From positions 1 through 9,402 of the forward strand of contig DATAWZ010000192.1 of assembly GCA_036266975.1 (NCBI GenBank): a DNA stretch of 9,402 nt. The letters are read 5' to 3'. The stretch is from DATAWZ01 sp036266975 (GTDB lineage Bacteria > Actinomycetota > Thermoleophilia > Solirubrobacterales > Solirubrobacteraceae). The position numbers and the translations under genes are program-made. Below, piece by piece: positions 1-5,542 of this stretch; position 1 is the stretch's first letter; each line of letters opens with the position of its first letter. The notes beneath the pieces are model-generated. The model saw nothing but the letters and a program-made list of their open reading frames with translations. It had not been told where the DNA came from and ran no database searches.

Positions 1-28
1 GATTCGCGAGCGAAAATCGAGCATGGCC

Positions 29-77
29 AGGACGCAGGGAGCCGGAATAGCAGCGCTATTTCGGCTCCCGAGGACGC
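29..77. repeat. Long hairpin flanked by 7-bp direct repeats
   Basis: The arms at 37-51 (GGGAGCCGGAATAGC) and 55-69 (GCTATTTCGGCTCCC) pair over 15 bp, with one G-U wobble on this strand and a 3-nt loop. The 7-mer AGGACGC lies on both sides, at 29-35 and 71-77. Downstream are a second small hairpin (98-108, CCGC-GAA-GCGG) and two near-identical 9-mers, GATTTGCAG (89-97) and GATTTACAG (114-122). The block is less GC-rich than the genes and has no convincing reading frame. It could be a repetitive extragenic palindrome, a small mobile palindrome with a target duplication, a terminator of a gene upstream of the window, or a structured RNA. The pairing is seen directly; the class is inferred. Confidence 0.6.
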
Positions 78-162
78 CGCCAGGCGAAGATTTGCAGCCG
101 CGAAGCGGGAGCGGATTTACAGGAGGTGCCACTAGGTCAGCTACCAGACACAGGGGGGCAAC

Positions 163-246
163 GTGATTCCGTTTATCGGACCACTGATTCGAATTGCCGT
201 GCGACTTTTCCGCCGCCAGCGCGCCGGCGCAGTTCGCAAGGCGTAG
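163..246 (+). CDS. Possible 27-residue amphipathic basic small protein
   Basis: A GTG codon at 163 opens a short frame ending at TAG 244-246. A G-run (153-158) sits 4 nt before the start and could serve as a ribosome site. The product begins MIPFIGPLIRIAVRLFRRQR and ends with more basic residues. The hydrophobic N-terminal half and arginine-rich C-terminal half give it the look of a membrane-associating helix. No family is recognised. It lies between the hairpin block upstream and the terminator-like hairpin at 267-288, so it could be a free-standing small gene. Short frames arise easily by chance and there is no homology evidence, so this is a candidate only. Confidence 0.25.
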   Translation: MIPFIGPLIRIAVRLFRRQRAGAVRKA

Positions 247-266
247 CGCGAGGTTGCCAGTGAGGG

Positions 267-288
267 GCGGGGCCCATCGTGGCCCCGC
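267..288. terminator. GC-rich hairpin, possible bidirectional terminator
   Basis: GCGGGGCC (267-274) pairs perfectly with GGCCCCGC (281-288) around a 6-nt loop. It sits 26 nt beyond the stop codon of the minus-strand acyltransferase and 20 nt beyond the end of the small plus-strand frame. There is no T-tract on either side, as is common for hairpin terminators in high-GC actinobacteria. The function is inferred from position and structure. Confidence 0.45.
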
Positions 289-314
289 TCTCAGCATGGC
301 GGCGACCCGCCGCG

Positions 315-1373
315 TCAGCGCGCCTTCGCCGCAGAGGCCGCGGTCCGTCCCTGCGTGCGCAGCTCGGCGATCCAGTCGTCGAGCTTCTGCCAGCGGTCGT
401 AGAGCCAGACGGTCAGCGCCTCGCGTTCGGTCGGGACCTCCTCGGCGGGAAAGCGCCAGAAGCGCATCGACACCGTGCTGCCCACCAGCCCGCCCGACCA
501 GAGGTCGCTGACGTACTCAAAGCCGTCCAGGCCGACGTGGCCGAACAGCACCACGTCGGCGCCGCGGGCGTGCTCCAGGAGCGTGAGCGTGCCGCCCAAC
601 CGCGGGGGCAGCACGTAGCGCAGGCGCTGGGCCAGCGGGGCGATCTCGGGCTGGCGCTCGGCGATGATCGCCTGGGCGCGCGCGAGCTTGACCGTCGTCC
701 AGCGGGTGCCCTCGGGGTAGATGACGATCCCCTGCCCGGCCGGCAGGTCGACGCAGAGCGGGCCCATCCGCTCGAGCTCGGCGTCGGTGTCGCCCGAGGC
801 GCGGCGCACGAACAGGGTGGGCACCCAGCGGCCGCCGATGTCGATTGTCGGCAGCGCCTGCAGCTCGCGCTTGATCACGAAGCGGAACCCCATCGTGTGC
901 GCGCGCCCGACGATGACGTCGCTGAGCGCGTTATCGATGATGCTCGAGTGGCGGATGAGCATCACCGTCGGTCCCGGGCCGGCGAGCTCGAGATCCTCGA
1001 TCTCGACCGTCAGGCCGAAGATCGTCCGGATGCCGGCCCAGTGGCTGCCGAGCCAGCGGCGCTTGAGCGCCCACACGGCCAGCCGCCGGCGCTCGCTGTC
1101 GCGCCCGAGCGCGCGCAGCTGGATCGCCGCCAGGCCGACGAGGCCGTACAGCTCGCCGAGGAGGAACCACCACAGCATCGCGAGCAGCCGGACCGCCATC
1201 CACGGCTTGCGCCGGCGCAGCCAGAGGGCGAGATCGACGATCGCGGCGGCCAGCGCGAGCAGGGGGGAGAGGGTGGTGACGAGCAGAAGCGCCCCCAGCA
1301 CGAGCGCGATGCCGCGCAGGCGCCGCCACCAGCGGGCGCCTCGTGGGCTCTCGTCGGGGATGAGCGGGCCCAC
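315..1373 (-). CDS. Lysophospholipid acyltransferase (PlsC/LCLAT-like)
   Basis: Predicted membrane enzyme of 352 residues that transfers an acyl chain to a lysophospholipid such as lysophosphatidate. The PlsC-family catalytic HX4D motif is at H142-D147 (RHSSIID), and the phosphate-binding YPEGTR motif is at 219-224. A VIKRELQALP stretch near 166-175 fits the block between them, and VLPPRLGG (254-261) resembles the fourth block of the AGPAT3-5/LCLAT1/YihG branch. Hydrophobic segments at about 20-52 and 60-88 would anchor the N-terminus in the membrane. The start is GTG (1371-1373) and no clear Shine-Dalgarno site is visible; a TAGCAT -10-like hexamer lies 9 nt upstream. The gene is divergent from the LLM oxidoreductase, and its 3' end faces the hairpin at 267-288. 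The family is clear; the exact acceptor lipid is not. Confidence 0.88.
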   Translation of the reverse strand: MGPLIPDESPRGARWWRRLRGIALVLGALLLVTTLSPLLALAAAIVDLALWLRRRKPWMAVRLLAMLWWFLLGELYGLVGLAAIQLRALGRDSERRRLAVWALKRRWLGSHWAGIRTIFGLTVEIEDLELAGPGPTVMLIRHSSIIDNALSDVIVGRAHTMGFRFVIKRELQALPTIDIGGRWVPTLFVRRASGDTDAELERMGPLCVDLPAGQGIVIYPEGTRWTTVKLARAQAIIAERQPEIAPLAQRLRYVLPPRLGGTLTLLEHARGADVVLFGHVGLDGFEYVSDLWSGGLVGSTVSMRFWRFPAEEVPTEREALTVWLYDRWQKLDDWIAELRTQGRTAASAAKAR

Positions 1374-1382
1374 CGTGGGGCG

Positions 1383-1388
1383 ATGCTA
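1383..1388 (-). promoter_or_regulatory. Possible -10 element of the acyltransferase gene
   Basis: Read on the minus strand, the hexamer is TAGCAT, matching TANNNT. It ends 9 nt before the GTG start, which would give a leaderless or very short leader transcript. No -35 match is seen at 16-18 nt. Low confidence. Confidence 0.3.
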
Positions 1389-1409
1389 CGGGACGCCAAC
1401 CTCGGTGGA

Positions 1410-1415
1410 TAGAGT
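1410..1415 (+). promoter_or_regulatory. Possible -10 element for a leaderless LLM gene
   Basis: TAGAGT matches the actinobacterial -10 consensus TANNNT and lies 6 nt before the ATG at 1422, the spacing expected for a transcript beginning at the start codon. The gene has no properly spaced Shine-Dalgarno site; the GGGG at 1417-1420 is too close to the ATG. No -35 is evident. Confidence 0.45.
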
Positions 1416-1421
1416 CGGGGC

Positions 1422-2396
1422 ATGCCCACCATCACCCGCCTCGGACTTCAGCTTCCCAACTTCAACTATCCCGACGTCCCGGCCGAGAAGCTGTTCGGCC
1501 ACCTCAGCGAGATCGCCGCCACCGCGGAGGCCTCGGACTTCGACTCGCTGTGGGTGATGGACCACCTGCACCAGATCGCCGGGGTCGGCCCGGAGACCAA
1601 CTGGATGCTCGAGGGAAACACGATCCTCGGCGCGTTCGCCGCCCGCACCGAGCGCCTGGCGCTCGGCCTGATGGTCGGCGGCGTCACCTACCGCAACCCC
1701 GCCCTGCTGGCCAAGATCACCACGACCCTGGACATCATCTCCGGCGGCCGGGCGATCCTGGGAATCGGCGCGGCCTGGTTCGAGGGCGAGCACCTCGCCT
1801 ACGGCTTCGAGTTCCCGCCGCTGAAGGAGCGCTTCGAGCGCCTGGAGGACGCGCTGAACATCCTGCGCACGATGTTCACGCAGGAGCAGGCGACCTACGA
1901 GGGCACCCGCCACTCGGTCCGCGGCGCCTACAACTACCCACGCCCGATCCGCGGGGACATCCCGATCATGATCGGCGGCAGCGGCGAGAAGAAGACCCTG
2001 CGGATGGTCGCCCAGTACGGCGACGCGTGCAACATCTTCGGCGACGTCGCCCAGATCCGGCACCTGCTCGGGGTCCTGGATGATCACTGCGAGCGGCTCG
2101 GCCGCGACCCGGCGGAGATCACCAAGACCCGGCTCGGCACCGTGATCATCGGCACGACCGCTGAGGAGGCCGGGGCCAAGGCCGAGTTCCTGCGCCGGCT
2201 GACCCCCAACATGCCCGAGGAGCGCCGGCGGGCGATGCAGATCGTCGGCGACCCGGACACGGTGGCCGAGAAGGCCGACGCGTTGTTCGAGGCCGGCCTG
2301 GACGGGCTGCTCGTCAACCTTCCCGACGCGCACAACCTGGAGACCGTCGCGCTGGTCGGCGAGACCCTCGGACGGGTGGTCGGCGCGCGTTTCTGA
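1422..2396 (+). CDS. LLM-class F420-dependent oxidoreductase (Rv1855c-like)
   Basis: Full-length luciferase-like monooxygenase-fold protein of 324 residues, predicted to use reduced coenzyme F420 (or FMN) for hydride transfer to an unknown substrate in the cytoplasm. Visible signatures are SLWVMDHLHQI (42-52), LGIGAAWFEGEH (113-124) following the ISGGR turn, and PIMIGGSGEKKTLRMVAQYGD (about 181-201). This combination is typical of the Rv1855c-type subfamily of F420 oxidoreductases. The C-terminal helix ends at GARF. The ATG start fits the likely leaderless promoter. The gene stands alone: the upstream neighbour is divergent and about 435 bp of non-coding DNA follows. The last 43 bp of the gene include one arm of an inverted repeat whose partner is in that non-coding DNA. 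The family is certain; the substrate is unknown. Confidence 0.9.
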   Translation: MPTITRLGLQLPNFNYPDVPAEKLFGHLSEIAATAEASDFDSLWVMDHLHQIAGVGPETNWMLEGNTILGAFAARTERLALGLMVGGVTYRNPALLAKITTTLDIISGGRAILGIGAAWFEGEHLAYGFEFPPLKERFERLEDALNILRTMFTQEQATYEGTRHSVRGAYNYPRPIRGDIPIMIGGSGEKKTLRMVAQYGDACNIFGDVAQIRHLLGVLDDHCERLGRDPAEITKTRLGTVIIGTTAEEAGAKAEFLRRLTPNMPEERRRAMQIVGDPDTVAEKADALFEAGLDGLLVNLPDAHNLETVALVGETLGRVVGARF

Positions 2397-2448
2397 GCGC
2401 CCGCCTGTGAGACGACCTCAGACGGTCCCGACGAGGGTCTCGCTGACC
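2354..2448. repeat. Inverted repeat across the 3' end of the LLM gene
   Basis: GGTCGGCGAGACCCTCG (2354-2370, inside the LLM coding region) is the reverse complement, at 16 of 17 positions, of the segment 2432-2448 in the following non-coding DNA, with 61 nt between the arms. It could fold as a long stem enclosing the stop codon and act in termination or mRNA protection, or be the trace of an inverted duplication. The match is seen directly; its role is inferred. Confidence 0.5.
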
Positions 2449-2534
2449 GGTGTGTCGAGTGAGGGCCGGCCACAAGGCTGACGGGGCCGCGCAGTCCTGC
2501 TCGACCCGCTCCATGCTGCTCAGTGTCGGGCATC

Positions 2535-2556
2535 TTGGTACCCGATTGGTGCCCGG
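2535..2556. repeat. Tandem imperfect 11-mer pair
   Basis: TTGGTACCCGA (2535-2545) is followed directly by TTGGTGCCCGG (2546-2556), 9 of 11 identical. A helical-phase spacing of 11 bp is what a protein-binding direct repeat would show, but there is no adjacent gene start on which it could act, so a function is not supported. Confidence 0.4.
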
Positions 2557-2646
2557 TCGGCGAGAACCCCGCCGGCGACGGCGACGGCGTGATGACGAGC
2601 ACCCGGCCGGGCGTCCGCTTCGAGCGACGCTTCCTCATCGCTCAGA

Positions 2647-2680
2647 CCCCCTCGCAAAGGCTCCCCGAGGCCCGAGGGGG
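2647..2680. terminator. Hairpin-forming inverted repeat in the non-coding stretch
   Basis: CCCCCTCG (2647-2654) pairs with CGAGGGGG (2673-2680) around 18 nt. No T-tract follows. It may contribute to termination of transcripts from either flanking gene, both of which point toward it, but the large loop makes this uncertain. Confidence 0.25.
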
Positions 2681-2819
2681 ATGGCATCGAAGGCCAGGAC
2701 CCTCGCGAGACGGTCGAAATCGGCCGGGCTGTAATGACTGACGTGTGCCGGGGCTTGGTCCGCCGCGCCGCGGCCGGCGTCAGAGAACGGCCCGTTTGTC
2801 GCTTGGTTCAGCCATCCTC

Positions 2820-2839
2820 GGTCTAGACGGGTCTAGACG
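2820..2839. repeat. Tandem 10-mer with CTAG palindromes at a stop codon
   Basis: GGTCTAGACG occurs twice in direct succession (2820-2829, 2830-2839). Each copy contains the 8-bp palindrome GTCTAGAC. The second copy includes the TAG stop codon of the minus-strand transglycosylase gene (2833-2835). CTAG is usually rare in bacterial DNA, so a perfect double copy is noticeable. Confidence 0.6.
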
Positions 2840-3864
2840 ATCCCGACGAGCGTCGCGCAGACCCAGTTCGAGGCGCCCTTGCCGCCGTTCCAGATGCGCG
2901 AGGCGACCACGTCCTGCTCTGACTTGGGCGTCAGGTAGGCGGCCGGCCCACTGCCGCCGAACAGGCTCCAGGTCGAGGGGATGATCTGGTAGTAGCCCGA
3001 CGCGCCCGCGCTGTTGGGCGGCAGGTTCTGCCCGCCGGACTCGCAATCGACGACCGACCACGGGATCGCGAAGCTCATCCCCACCGGCGGGGCGCCGAAG
3101 GGCGTATCCAGCGTGGCGAGCAGGTGGCTGAGCTGGCCCTGCAGGGAGTGGGCGTCGGACCGCGTGCGGCTGAGCTCGGCCTCCTTGAGCGCGCGCGCCT
3201 GCGCGAGCTCGCCCGAGCGCGCCTCGAGCGCCCGGGTCATCGCCTGCAGGGCGTCGTTCTCGGACTGCACGGCGTCGGTCACGCGCTTCTGGCGCGCGGT
3301 GAGCACGCCGAGCTGGATCGCGGCCAGGCGCGAGGCGTTGCGCGCATGCAGGGTGCCGTCGGTGATCGCCTGGTCCTCGCTGCCGATCCGCTCCAGGAAA
3401 TCGATCCGCTCGAGCAGGTCGGCGAAGCCGTTGGCCTCGAGGATGACCGTGAGCCCGTCGGGCCGGCCGTACTCGTACTGAGCGACGAGCCAGCGCGCGA
3501 GCTGGGCGCGCTGGGAGAGGAACTGGGCGGCGAGGGCCTTGGCCCGGGCGCGCTCGTGGACGGTCTGGGTGCTCAGGCGGGCGAGGCTGATCTCGTCGGT
3601 GTTGAGCTGCGCCTGCACCGTGGCCACGCGGCCGGACATCACCACGAGCTGGGCGTGCAGGACGCCGATGATGTGCGAGAGGGCCGAGACGCCGGAGGAG
3701 AGGCTCTGTTCGCGGGACTGATCGGCGGCGATGCCCTGCTGCAGGCTCGCCACGTCCGAGCGCGCCGGGGGCGCGGTCAGCAGCAGCGCGAGCGCGACCG
3801 CCGCAGCCAACGCAGGCGCGAGCGCGAGGACGACGAGGCGGCGGAAGGGCACGCGGGCGAGCAT
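2833..3864 (-). CDS. Secreted coiled-coil protein with Rpf/transglycosylase-like domain
   Basis: Predicted exported cell-wall protein of 343 residues. R4, R8 and R9 followed by a hydrophobic segment (about 10-32) form a signal peptide or N-terminal anchor. Residues about 37-250 are helical and heptad-like, rich in Ala/Leu/Gln/Arg/Glu, and resemble the coiled-coil part of PcsB/EnvC-type peptidoglycan hydrolase regulators. From about 265 comes a compact domain with IPWSVVDCESGGQ (E275 the likely catalytic acid), GASGYYQIIPSTW (287-299) and a final NWVCA. This fits a lysozyme-fold lytic transglycosylase of the Rpf/SLT type acting on glycan strands. The ATG start (3862-3864) lacks a clear ribosome site. 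The gene is last in a minus-strand trio, 84 nt after nudC. The C274 and C336 pair could form a disulfide, as in Rpf proteins. Domain class is confident; activity is inferred. Confidence 0.82.
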   Translation of the reverse strand: MLARVPFRRLVVLALAPALAAAVALALLLTAPPARSDVASLQQGIAADQSREQSLSSGVSALSHIIGVLHAQLVVMSGRVATVQAQLNTDEISLARLSTQTVHERARAKALAAQFLSQRAQLARWLVAQYEYGRPDGLTVILEANGFADLLERIDFLERIGSEDQAITDGTLHARNASRLAAIQLGVLTARQKRVTDAVQSENDALQAMTRALEARSGELAQARALKEAELSRTRSDAHSLQGQLSHLLATLDTPFGAPPVGMSFAIPWSVVDCESGGQNLPPNSAGASGYYQIIPSTWSLFGGSGPAAYLTPKSEQDVVASRIWNGGKGASNWVCATLVGIV

Positions 3865-3948
3865 CGAGAGGGCACGGGTGCAGGAGCATCGCCCGCGGCG
3901 GCGAAGCTATCAGCGGGACCCCGCGGGACCCGCAACCGCGTGCCCAGA

Positions 3949-4875
3949 TCAGCGCGCTGCACGACGGCCTGCACGCAGCCAGCCGTCGAGCAGACTGCGG
4001 GCGATCGCCATCTTCGGCGGCAGGATCAGCGGCCCCGGCTCGGCGGGCTCCTCACGGGTGAACCACTCGCCCTGCTGGCCGGCGAGAACCTGCTCGCGGG
4101 TGAACCAGCGCACGTCCTCGAGCTCGGGATCGCCGACCGAGGGCTCGCCGCCGGCCCAGCGCGCCCGGAAGCCGAGCATCAGCGAGCCCGGGAAGGGCCA
4201 CGGCTGCGAGGCGATGTAGCGGATGTGCGAGACCTCGATCCGCGCCTCCTCGCGCAGCTCGCGCGCGACGGCGGACTCGAGCGTCTCGCCGGGCTCGACG
4301 AAGCCGGCGAGCGCGGAGTAGCGCCGCGCCGGCCAGCTCGGCTGGCGGCCGAGCACGACCCGGTCGCCGTCGGTGACGAGCACGATGATCACCGGGTCGG
4401 TGCGCGGGAAGTGCTGGTGCCCGTGGGCGATACAGCGACGTACGTGCCCGGCCTCCTCGCTGACCGTCGGCGATCCGCAGCGCGCGCAGAACCCGGTCAC
4501 GCGGTGCCACTGCACGAGCGCGGCGGCGTGCGCGAGCAGGCCGGCGTCGCCGGCGGACATGCCCGCGGCGGCCGCGCGCAGATCGACCACGCGGGCGTCG
4601 TCGGCCAGGCCGTCGAGCTCGAGCCCGCCGGGCACGTCGAGCGCGAAGAGGGGCGTGCCGTCACGCAGCCCGAGCAGGATCGGGTCCCCCGAGGCCCCGG
4701 CGGCGCGCGCGCCGCCGGGGGCGAGCAACAGCGGCGCGCCGTCGGCGATGAGCGGGCCCTGGCCGGTGAGCACGACCGCGCGCGCGTCGGGGCTGGCGAT
4801 CGCCTGGGCGAGCCAGGCGGGGTCTCGGCGGTGGGCGTCCGCGCGGTCGAGTGGGTCAAAGGTGAACGTCAGCAT
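3949..4875 (-). CDS. NAD(H) pyrophosphatase / NAD-cap hydrolase NudC
   Basis: Nudix hydrolase of 308 residues that splits NADH/NAD+ to NMN(H) and AMP; the family also removes NAD caps from RNA. The Nudix box (G191 to V215) reads GFVEPGETLESAVARELREE followed by ARIEV, with REXXEE metal ligands intact. The SQPWPFPGS array (223-231) is the diagnostic NudC specificity motif. A zinc-ribbon region begins at C130 and C133, with C148 later; the expected fourth cysteine is absent, and H151 or H153 may replace it. The Gly usual after REEA is Arg (REEARI). The N-terminal 120 residues form the degenerate Nudix-like half. The start chosen is ATG 4873-4875 (MLTFTFDPLD); the frame stays open upstream only through shadow sequence of the methyltransferase gene. 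It lies 32 nt after the methyltransferase gene, probably co-transcribed. Confidence 0.9.
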   Translation of the reverse strand: MLTFTFDPLDRADAHRRDPAWLAQAIASPDARAVVLTGQGPLIADGAPLLLAPGGARAAGASGDPILLGLRDGTPLFALDVPGGLELDGLADDARVVDLRAAAAGMSAGDAGLLAHAAALVQWHRVTGFCARCGSPTVSEEAGHVRRCIAHGHQHFPRTDPVIIVLVTDGDRVVLGRQPSWPARRYSALAGFVEPGETLESAVARELREEARIEVSHIRYIASQPWPFPGSLMLGFRARWAGGEPSVGDPELEDVRWFTREQVLAGQQGEWFTREEPAEPGPLILPPKMAIARSLLDGWLRAGRRAAR

Positions 4876-4907
4876 CGGGTGTCGAGGATATGCGGCCCCG
4901 GACTCGA

Positions 4908-5510
4908 TCAGCGCTCCAAGCGGTGGATGAGCGCCCCGTCGGCCTGCGCGCTGCGCACCCGCCAGGTCTCCGGCGCCCGCCGCAGGAAGCCCTCGGCGGT
5001 CGCGCGACCGGGGTCGGCGAGCCACACGCATCGGCCCAGGCGCGGTAAGAGGTCGAGCAGCAGCGGGATGGAGCGGCGTTCGTAGAGGACGTCGGCGGCG
5101 AGCACCAGGTCGAACGGCGCTCTTGCGGTCAGCGGCTCGGGCGCCGCCCAGTCGGCGGCGACCGTCTCGACCGCCAGCTCGTTCTCGCTCGCGTTGCGCT
5201 GCAGCAGCGAGAGCGCACCGAGCGACCAGTCGCTGGCCAGCACGCGCCCGCCCGCGCGGGCGGCGACGAGGCTCGGCAAGCCCAGGCCACAGCCGAGCTC
5301 GAGCACGCGCGCGCCGTTCAGCGCGCGCCCGTCGAGCGCGCGGGCGAGCGCGAGCCCGCTCGGCCACAGCTCGGCCCAGTAGGGCAGGAACTCGTCCTCC
5401 TCGAAGGCGTGCTCGTCGATCAGCGCCTCGCTGTCGCGCGGGCGCTGCACGCGCAGCTCATCGCCGTCGCGCAGGGCGATCACTTCGAGCACGAGATCCA
5501 TGGGCGACAT
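4908..5510 (-). CDS. Class I SAM-dependent methyltransferase, METTL21/NNT1-like
   Basis: Cytoplasmic methyltransferase of 200 residues with a Rossmann fold. SAM-binding motif I is VLELGCGLGLPSL (69-81), the acidic ribose-binding residue is probably D94 (LASDWS), and the motif IV region is FDLVLAADVLYE (133-144). The approach segment LPYWAELWPSGLALA (42-56) is characteristic of the Methyltransf_16/METTL21-like group, whose eukaryotic members methylate protein lysines. Bacterial substrates are mostly unknown. Two ATG codons are possible: 5508-5510, which lies inside the inverted repeat shared with the divergent gene, and 5499-5501 (Met4), which sits 7 nt after an ACAAT -10-like string and would suit a leaderless transcript. 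No Shine-Dalgarno site supports either. It is first in a minus-strand trio with nudC and the transglycosylase gene. Confidence 0.83.
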   Translation of the reverse strand: MSPMDLVLEVIALRDGDELRVQRPRDSEALIDEHAFEEDEFLPYWAELWPSGLALARALDGRALNGARVLELGCGLGLPSLVAARAGGRVLASDWSLGALSLLQRNASENELAVETVAADWAAPEPLTARAPFDLVLAADVLYERRSIPLLLDLLPRLGRCVWLADPGRATAEGFLRRAPETWRVRSAQADGALIHRLER

Positions 5511-5539
5511 TGTCGAAGACCGGCACCGGTCACAATGTC
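5506..5539. promoter_or_regulatory. Inverted repeat filling a divergent promoter region
   Basis: GACATTGT (5506-5513) is the exact reverse complement of ACAATGTC (5532-5539). Nested inside, GACCGG (5518-5523) is the exact reverse complement of CCGGTC (5526-5531). The only asymmetry is a 4-nt insert (CGAA, 5514-5517) on the left. The repeat covers nearly the whole 32-nt gap between two divergent start codons. Each outer arm, read toward its gene, gives ACAAT 6-7 nt before a possible start codon (GTG 5543 and ATG 5501), so the arms may double as -10 elements. An operator for a dimeric repressor or a shared bidirectional promoter fits; no regulator is identified. Confidence 0.55.
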
Positions 5540-5542
5540 CCG

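Larger units (their letters stand above)
2397..2832. other. Non-coding stretch with repeats, possible gene remnant
   Basis: No reading frame here has convincing codon use, a ribosome site or a recognisable product. The stretch holds several signals. A 29-bp segment (2420-2448) is 25/29 identical to the 3' end of the transglycosylase gene (2835-2863). A tandem 11-mer pair lies at 2535-2556 and a perfect 8-bp inverted repeat at 2647-2680. A tandem 10-mer at 2820-2839 runs into the next gene's stop codon. Read on the minus strand, 2420-2448 ends in SETLVGTV-stop, close to the ATLVGIV-stop of the neighbouring gene, which suggests a decayed partial duplicate. Confidence 0.4.

Noticed and set aside
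1..135. Frame open from the window edge, ending at TAG 133-135, as the tail of an upstream gene
   Set aside because: Third-position GC is clearly lower than in the real genes, and the frame passes through a 15-bp hairpin and short repeats. It cannot be excluded without upstream sequence.
181..205. GATTCGAATTGCC resembling a tRNA T-loop
   Set aside because: No acceptor stem, anticodon arm or D-arm can be built around it.
279..1412. 377-codon plus-strand frame over the acyltransferase
   Set aside because: The minus-strand gene has HX4D and PEGTR motifs; the plus-strand product is His/Arg/Ala/Asp-rich without a domain.
2523..2741. 72-codon plus-strand frame in the non-coding stretch
   Set aside because: GTG start without a ribosome site, no recognisable domain, and codon use unlike the neighbours.
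3910..3935. Direct repeat of GCGGGACCC upstream of the transglycosylase gene
   Set aside because: Short and GC-only; easily explained by base composition, with no matching promoter layout.
3124..5085. 653-codon open frame on the plus strand
   Set aside because: It runs antisense to the transglycosylase and NudC genes, both of which have clear catalytic motifs. The plus-strand product shows no recognisable domain.
4876..5367. N-terminal extension of the NudC frame
   Set aside because: The extension is arginine/alanine-rich shadow sequence across the methyltransferase gene. NudC similarity starts at the ATG of MLTFTFDPLD.
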